Notes under the pieces: model-generated | Databases searched by the model: none | What the model was told of the DNA's origin: nothing | Seen by the model: only the letters and a program-made list of their open reading frames with translations | Translations under genes and position numbers: made by a program | In this document: positions 56,721-64,000 of the stretch, piece after piece | How the letters are laid out: every line of letters begins with the position of its first letter | How positions within the stretch are numbered: the first letter of the stretch is position 1 | DNA from: Rhinopomastus cyanomelas | Lineage: Eukaryota; Chordata; Aves; Bucerotiformes; Rhinopomastidae | Assembly: GCA_013400115.1 (NCBI GenBank) | Contig: VXBP01000312.1 | Coordinates: forward strand, 43,614 to 107,613 | Direction: 5' to 3' | Length of the DNA stretch: 64,000 nucleotides

Positions 56721-59700
56721 AGCCCACAGGAAATGAAGGGGAAATGTGCAGGTCGATGAGCAGTCTGGAACGAAGGTATCAGAACGATGAGAAATTATTT
56801 GCTGGGTGATGGAAGCAATAGCAGCATGAATGTGTGGTTCACTGCTGACCAGACTGTTTGTGTCCTTTGCACAACTCAAGAAGGGAACAGGATACAGCCA
56901 GGTTCTGTACTGCTGCCAATATTTAGGGTTGCCTTGTCTTCCTCTCTGCCACACCGACACGCTCGGAAGAGTCATATTTACGCACTGACTGCAGACTGGC
57001 TTCAAGTGTCCTTTACTCTTCAGATCTGCCCATCATTTCTCCATCCAGTTGCTGATGCTTTTGAGTCACACTGTCTCTGGGTGTTTTGCCTTGCTTTCTT
57101 CTTTGCTTTTACCCCACAGAATCATGTCTGTTAGTCCTGTTGTTCTGGTCACATGTACAAACCACCCCAATTTCCACCTTCTTAGTGCTAGCGTAGGCTC
57201 ATGGGACCTAATTACTTCAACTTCTCCTTCTCTAATGGGGCCGTTAGTCCTATTTACTGTTGTTGGTATCTGTGTAATCCTTCAGAGACATCTGAATTCA
57301 GAGATACCAAATCTTTCTTCTGCAGCTGTCGTGTTGACAGAGGACTATTGAGAACACAACTGTCCTCAGAAGTCCTGCTTGGATTTGAGATGCTCATCTT
57401 TCCAGATTCTGGCAAGCAGTGAGGTTTGTCATCAAGGGAGGCATTCTACTTTCCTGTTTCTGATGTAAGATTGTAACTCCACAGCCTCTGGAACAGACCT
57501 CCCATTGGTGTTTCCTTCCTTTGACACAGTCTCTGAGTTGATGCCACAGTTGCTATAGCTTGGCTGGCACTGACCTTTGCAGTAGGCAGCACTGGCCAGT
57601 TCTGCTACTCTCAGCCATCTACTTGATAAAGATGGAATCCCTCCAAGGCAGAGGCTGCCAAGTTACCTGCAGATGCTGACATAGGCCAGATTAACAGTTT
57701 CCCACCCCTGCAGAATGAGCCTGGATATTGTGACAGAGGACTGCAGTGACCACCATTACCCCAGTGCTGAGGCTGTTGTGTTTGTCACGATGCACTGCAC
57801 TTGTGCCTGCCATGCTTTGCAGAGATACGTGACAGCATGATGTAATTCCTTCAGGATACTGCTTCAGTACCCTGAGCACATGCAAATCTCCTTCTGACCC
57901 CTACCCATGCACTAGGCTGGTGGTGGTGTTAGGACAAAGTGCTTTAACTGGACAGAGGGAAATTCAGATGACGTCGGGAGAAGTCCTTAGGGTCTTTATG
58001 GTGTCCTTCTGCAGCAGCTCTGAATATTCCTAGTATCTGTCCCTGACATTGCTACTTGCACTATATTTTGATGACCTTCTGGACAGTATTGGGTGGCCTT
58101 CAAGTGCAACATCCTTGTATGTCTGTTTTCTCAAGGCCTTCTTATTTATTCCGAATTCTGATGCTTCTGCTTCTTCCATCTGATGTCTAAGCTGCAGTTT
58201 CCTTCTTGGCTGCACAGCTGTAGACCTCTTTGGCACCCCACATCTGTTTTGTGCTCCTAGTGACTCTTTCATTAAGTTCTTTGTTGTTTCTGGTTTTGCC
58301 CTCATCAAGGACCAGCCAAAACCTCCCCGTTCTGCACGTGCGCCAATCTTCCGTTGTGCACCCCACTCGCTCTTTTGCACGAGGAGTCAAGTTTATGGTT
58401 TCCTACAGAGTTCGCTCTTTCTGGTCAGGATGGAAAAGATCACTGCTGGTGGCAGGTCCTGGGAAATCGAAACAAATGAATTACAAAAGTGATAAAGTAT
58501 TGATTAACTTGGGTCAAGTGTAACAGAAGCCTACTTTTGAAGTAGGGGGGTGTTTCCCCACAAAATTTAATTGCATTGTGCGTTAATGACACTAAAGAAG
58601 CTGCAAAACAGAGGCTTTTGCGCTCTCCTCAGGCTGTGGCTGAGCTGGGGGGACACTCGGGAGAGTGCACGATGTCCATAGGTGCTGCTAAGAAAAAGGG
58701 CCATCGTCACGTCTAGTCGCCACAGGGGTCATGGCCACTCCACCACACTTTGGCTCGTCCACGTCCAACCAAGCAGCTGGGCAGTGCCTCGAAGGACACT
58801 TCAATTGTCTGCCTTTGCTTCAGCGTGAAGTCCTGCTGCCGCCCGGTCTCTCGGGCCGTGCCGCAGGAGCCTTGGTGCAGCTGTCTCGCTGCCGTTTCCT
58901 CCTCACTGCAATGAGCGTGTCAGCAGCGGTCGACACGATGGCTCTTGAGGGCCCCTGCAGTGCTGCTAACCCAGAGAAAGGAGAAGTGTCAGCGATTCTC
59001 AGTGCTTTCCTTACTGGTATCCAGTAGGGCGCTGCCAGCCGTTATCAGGGGTTAGGACCAGAGTACAGTCTGACAAACAGCTGCTCAGTGTCAAAGAGCT
59101 TGCCTTCCTTTTCAGGTCCTCTCCCTGCAGCTCCTTTTCAGTGCTGGAATAAACATCTTACAGGCTGTGGGAATTCCATACCGGGGTTGCGCTGCTTCTT
59201 CACTCAGAGGCTGGAGAATCCAGGATTTCTTCCCAGACCCAGAGGGCAACGTGAGGTTTAGCTGGAGTTTCAGATGTCACTGCGCAGGTCTGTTTCCTCG
59301 CTGTCACACAGCATGGAAGAGTGGGAAAACAAGGTCCTTCTGAAGCGTTGAGGACCGCGAGGGCTCTCAAGGGCACCGAAGGCGACACATTCAGTGTAAG
59401 CAGCTGAGCACTGGGGTATCATTGCTGGAGAAGACACATCTTCCCAGGTAATGCAGCATCCACCCAAACATTACAAACAGCAGCAGCAGATTTAAACTGT
59501 CAGAGCTCAGTGCTATGGCTGACAAGACAATCCAAATACAGGCACTTGCAAGTTGCTCCTAGAAGGTAAATTCCTTTGGTAAAACTTTGCAAAGAAAATA
59601 AACTCTGATATATAAAATGAGCCTCTCCTGTGCCTCACATAACAGGAAAGGATGTTGTGATTTGAAATTCTGGGGGTTTAGTTCTTAGCAACATTTTCCA

Positions 59701-62039
59701 GGTCATGCCCGTAATCTTGAGAATCACTCCTTACATGACAAATACGTACTATCTTAGACAGGTGTTTTGTTAAAACCCTTTTTTCCTGTTTACTCTGACA
59801 AAAGTTCATTTCTCTGGCTCCAAGACCCAGCATGAAACGCCACAGAGTTGAGGTTAATCATCTAGAAAAAGGAAGTTTCCTGAACACTTTATGGGAAGCC
59901 ATCCAGTACCCAGAACAACATTCTGCGCGAGAGGCTTTCCAAAGGTGAGTGATGAAAGGGTCTAACATCCCCTCAGGGCTGCGACCCCACTGAGTCGCCA
60001 GGCTGGTGGAAGAAGGTCTTGTGTTTACCAATCTTCTGAGATAGATCACACTCTCACTGACTTTGAGGGACCTACTCAGAGTCCTTCCTGCCCTCGTTTT
60101 ACTTTGAGCAGTATCACATTTGTCTCATTTACAAGTCTAAACTCACATTTATGAGTCTCTGTAAGATCTTCAGATAGCAAACACTGTCTAAGGGCAAAAA
60201 TGGTAACTTGTCCCAGTTTAGGCACTGAGACAAGGGCACTGGTACTACAGGTACTCATTTAGAGTAGCTGTTTTCAAACCAGTAAGCTTTTTGGGTTGTG
60301 TTGAAGGCACTGAGCAGAGCAAGGCAGTACTATCCTAGAACAGCTCACATCGTCTCTAGCTCTGCTTACACAGAGATTTTGCATTACGCCTCTTGGGAGT
60401 GAAAAATAAGACAAAATAAAAGCTGAAGTGAGGATTAAAAAAGCTAACAAGACCCTGAGGGCTTCTTTCCAACAGGCTTTCCCCATGATCCTATCAGCTT
60501 AAATCCTAAAGTAAAAATGAAAACGTTTGCAGGGAGAAAGGGGAGGCAACTCCACAGGATGAGAGTTTAAAACAACAAGAGATAAAAAACACCCACGGTG
60601 AGCAACCCAGATATTTCCAAACCAACTCACAAAGCACAAAACTTGGCACTGTGCAATCTTCCAAAAGCAGCTACACAAGTTCCTCATGTCTTAAAAGCAG
60701 TTTGTGTTTTAAAATCAGCAATCGGTCAACGTGATGCGCAACTCAAATAAGCAGGAGACTCCCTGCGTTCCTTGTGCGTGTCTGCATTTAGAAGAGAAAT
60801 GATGACCTCGCACAGTGAGTTATGAAATGCAGCCTCATACCACGTTGAAGAGTATTCCCCAGGCCCTTGCCTGCTGTTCCTGCAAAAACAAGACTCTGGG
60901 CTCCTACTGCAGAGTAGTCCCCTCCGGGGGAACTCCTTGACATAATCCCAGTTCTCAGGGTTAGTGATGACGGGGCAATAGCGAACTCATCCTTGGCAGG
61001 CAGCCTGGCCTTGTGAATCTCTCTAGGTTAGACATCCCTGGGGCACTAGGAAACATTCTGCGTCTATCTCAGGTCAGACCAGTAGACCCAGGCAACAAAG
61101 ATGCCTCCTAGTAACAGACCGTGCAGAGACAGCCTTTGGCTGTGCACGGCCTGTGGAAGCAGGTGGGATTCCACGGAAAGAGCAGCTAGAGGTCAGGGCT
61201 GGGGCAGAGATGGCCAGCTGGCCCACATCACAGGTCCTATAAATAACAGAAATATTAAAATTATATTCTCTAGTAAATCTGAAGTTGCTTGGTGACCTTT
61301 CTGGCTGTTAGACAACTCTCCAGGGTGGCTCCTGAGGTGATTGCCATGGCAGTCCCCTCTTTGTTTGCTTTATCGTTGAAGAGCAGCCATGAGGTATCAA
61401 AAACATTACAAACAACCTCAGTTTTTCGCTCTGTAATGTCAGGTTTAACCTCTTACCTGTTTAGAGGAAATCAGAGCTATAAATAGCCATGGCCTGCTTT
61501 TTGTGCCTTGGTTTACAGTATGAAGAATTCTTTCCAGTGTTGAGAACTGTGGAGTTTCCATCCAAGAAGGTCAACCGTTTCAGTCAAAGTGATCGATTGA
61601 AGGAGAATGATGGTGCCATTACACTGGTAACAGAAGTAACTGAATGCACTTTCTGATGGACCCCTCTGTGCCTGGCCCCTGAAGAACCAGAAACTGTCCT
61701 GAGCAGTTCAGCTTGGGAAGGATGGGATGTGCATTTACTCCTTGGATCGTTCCAGCTGCAAAGTCCCTTTAGCATACATGGACAACCAGTCCATGAACCT
61801 GGCAGGGCTAGTAACTCCTCAGGTTGAAGTTCATCTCAGCCTGCAGCAAGCTCAGCTCTGCAGTATGCTGAGGGGCCTCCTACAGCTGCCACTAAAGGCT
61901 GTTCCTGGCCTTCCCAAGCACACGAGTTAGTTTAACTGGAAGTGAGCACTGATTCAACAGAGTGAGCTCGCTCACTCCTTACCCCATTGAACAAGACATC
62001 CACATACAAATACGGTGCTCAAGGGCACAGCAACGGGCT
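56721..62039. other. Probable RIN3 5' intron, no feature
   Basis: Over 5 kb in which I see no exon or named repeat. A mildly CpG-rich patch lies at about 58,820-58,960. Confidence 0.4.
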
Positions 62040-62100
62040 TGGCAGTCAGGCTAACGGTTGGACTTGATGATCTTGAAGGTCTTTTGCAACCTGAACACTG
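62040..62100 (+). mobile_element. CR1 3'-end fragment
   Basis: ggttggacttgatgatcttg, then aggtcttttgcaacctgaac: a plus-strand CR1 tail just upstream of a larger CR1. Confidence 0.75.
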
Positions 62101-62110
62101 TTATGGCATC

Positions 62111-62692
62111 CTTGCAGACAAACTGAGGCAGCGTGGCCTAGATTTTCGGGTAGTGAGGTGGATTGTAAACTGGCTACAGGGCAGAAGTCAGAGAGTGGTG
62201 GTCAATGGGACAGAGTCTAGTTGGAGGCCTGTATCTAGTGGAGTGCCCCAGGGATCAGTGCTGGGACCGGTCCTGTTCAATCTATTCATTGATGACTTGG
62301 ATGAGGGATTGGCATGCACTGTCAGCAAGTTTGCTGATGACACAAAGCTGGGTGGTGTCGCCGACACCCCTGCAGACTCTGCTGCCATTCAGCGAGACCT
62401 GGACAGGCTGGAGAGCTGGGCAGAGAAAAATCTAATGAGCTATAACAAGAGTAAGTGCAGAGTCTGGCATCTGGGCAAGAACAACCCCAGGTACCAGTAT
62501 AGGCTGGGGACTGACCTGTTGGAGTGTAGTGTAGGGGAAAGGGACCTGGGGGTCCTGGTGGACAACAAGATGACTATGAGCCAGCAATGTGCTCTTGTGG
62601 CCAAGAGGGCCAACAGCATCCTGGGGTGGATNGACTAGATGATCTTTCGAGGTCCCTTCCGATCCGTAATGATTCTATGATTCTATGATTCT
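62111..62692 (+). mobile_element. CR1 with open RT frame
   Basis: Plus-strand RT with intact landmark motifs: GTESSWRPVSSGVPQGSVLG, FNLFIDDLDEGLA, FADDTKLGGVADTP and MTMSQQCALVAKRANSILGW. It then has a single N (62,632) and jumps to the 3' end (tgatctttcgaggtcccttc and three copies of an 8-base attctatg-type repeat). The frame is open up to the N, so this is among the youngest copies. Confidence 0.94.
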
Positions 62693-63611
62693 GTATCAAA
62701 GAAAGAAAATGTATGGGTTTGGGGGAGATGACAGGTGAGACAGGAACCTAGGAAACAGTAATCCATCTGTCATCTGCCTAACCTATCTGTCTATCTATGA
62801 GCACTATCCCTCTGTAAATCTTAGCAGCACTTAGCCCAGAACTGCTTTTCATATGTGTTTGGGAAGGAGGAATGGAAGTGTAGGAGTGAGCTGGTGATGA
62901 CAGACAAACCTGGCTGTCACAGCATCTGACTGCCCCTGTTTGGGATTATTAAGGCAAGAAAGTAGACTGTGAAATCCTAGCCCTTACATGATCCCTTCCC
63001 TTTTCCAATCGATTTCACCCTTCCTCAAATCCCATGTGCAAAGGGACATATTTGCTTCTCTGAAGTGCTGTTTGCCTCCCCATAAAGACCTGCCTTCCTG
63101 CTGCCTCTAGACCTTGACTTTCTGTCCTGATGGATGGGGGCCAGTAGAAGGTGGATGTACAAAGTGCTCAGATCCTCATGGACTTTGATGAACAGACTTC
63201 CTTTGCTAAAGCAGTGAGAGAATTAACCATGCAGGTGGTCTGCTGCTGTGTGTTTTCCTTGAGCTGTGGTCTTCTCCTAAATCCCCACTGTCTCTCTCAG
63301 AATTTTCTATCACGGTTCAGCCTGCACTCCTTGACCTCGATTTAACTTTTGAAAAGACCAAATAAGGTGACCAGGACAGGACACTGGACTTCTTTATCAA
63401 GGTCCTTTTTGCTACCAGACCTTGAAGCAATATTCAGTGACTGTTCTAAACTGCTTTTGAGTGCAGTACCTGCCTGTGTATCTTCTGTCACGGTGAACTG
63501 CAGGTCCTTACCACAAGCCCATGCCATACAGCCTGAAGTCCATAAACGTACATTGACTCCTTCCAAGGTGGCATTAATCCTGATCCAGGCATTTTTGTAG
63601 TACTTAGAATA
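62693..63611. other. Unassigned DNA
   Basis: Nothing recognised. Confidence 0.45.
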
Positions 63612-63880
63612 GAACCACAGAATCACATAAGGCTGGAAAAGACCTCCAAGGTCATCAAGTCCAACCATCAACCGAACCTCACCCTGCCCACTAAACCCTT
63701 GTGCCACATCTACATGTTTTTTGAAGAACTGCAGTGATGGTGAGTCCACCACTTCCCTGGACAGCCTTTCAGTGAAAAATGTTTTCCTAATGTCAAGTCT
63801 AAACTTCCCACGGTGCAACCTGAAGCCATTTTCTCCTGTCCCATTGCTAGTGATTTGGGAGAAGTGACTGACCACCACCG
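63612..63880 (-). mobile_element. CR1 3' fragment
   Basis: ccacagaatcacataaggct, then gtcatcaagtccaaccatca, then gtgccacatctacatgtttt; minus strand reads GENGFRLHRGKFRLDIRKTF. Confidence 0.9.
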
Positions 63881-64000
63881 ATTTCTAAATAACTACGTTT
63901 CTCTAAATGGAAGGGATCTTGTAACCAGCTTTCTCTCTGGGAGACTATCAGTGCTCAGAGTAAGAAGGAAGGGATCCTTCAGGCTGAGAAGCAAGAGACA

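Noticed and set aside
58030..58380. 116-codon minus-strand frame rich in Lys/Arg
   Set aside because: No recognisable family or splice partner, and nothing to distinguish it from chance.
63342..63878. 178-codon minus-strand frame as a possible RIN3 SH2 exon
   Set aside because: Its first part is CR1 ORF2 and the remainder has no SH2 signature (no WxxxxxR or FLVR-like block).
1..64000. CRISPR arrays, prophage, insertion sequences, operons
   Set aside because: The DNA is vertebrate nuclear with spliced genes and CR1 LINEs. The repeated arrays lack regular repeat-spacer spacing.

Overview
This is vertebrate nuclear DNA, almost certainly from a bird. Two split genes with clear vertebrate exon structure lie on the minus strand. 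Most of the rest is intron and intergenic DNA filled with CR1 (chicken repeat 1) non-LTR retrotransposons, recognised by their 3' ends (tails such as gattctatgattctgt, and the tggacttgatgatctt motif) and by reverse-transcriptase fragments. My own coordinate sums put CR1 at roughly 13 kb of the 64 kb (about 20%). That is high for a bird and would suit a CR1-expanded lineage such as Piciformes (woodpeckers and relatives); the order is inference only.

Layout: 1-688 is a CR1 fragment. 1,345-4,160 holds three degenerate minisatellite arrays. 5,488-6,110 is an inverted, internally deleted copy of part of NUDT14 (exon 3 and its flanking introns). 8,098-20,517 is a complete five-exon NUDT14 gene (UDP-sugar pyrophosphatase, 222 codons) with a CpG-rich 5' end. 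20.5-23.2 kb is the short gap between the genes. 23,161-53,427 holds seven exons of RIN3 (Ras and Rab interactor 3, a Rab5-family guanine nucleotide exchange factor): the C-terminal part of the SH2 domain, the proline-rich region, the RIN-homology, VPS9 and RA domains, and the stop codon. The first SH2 exons and the start codon were not found and probably lie past the right edge. 53.4-64 kb looks like RIN3 5' intron with more CR1.

All twelve exons were assembled by hand: every splice site is GT..AG, all phases join, and the joined proteins read continuously. The two genes are unrelated in function as far as is known (nucleotide-sugar hydrolysis and endosomal Rab activation). Their adjacency is notable because the human orthologues lie far apart on chromosome 14 (14q32.33 and 14q32.12).

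There is no sign of a prokaryotic-type system. The observations most worth a second look are the inverted duplication of NUDT14 exon 3, a tRNA-Lys-like head joined to a CR1-like tail (a candidate CR1-mobilised SINE) at about 38.4 kb, an Arg/Lys-to-Gly change in the Nudix box, recurrent composite CR1 copies, and an antisense membrane-protein-like ORF in a RIN3 intron. Boundaries of repeats are by eye and good to about 10-30 bases.
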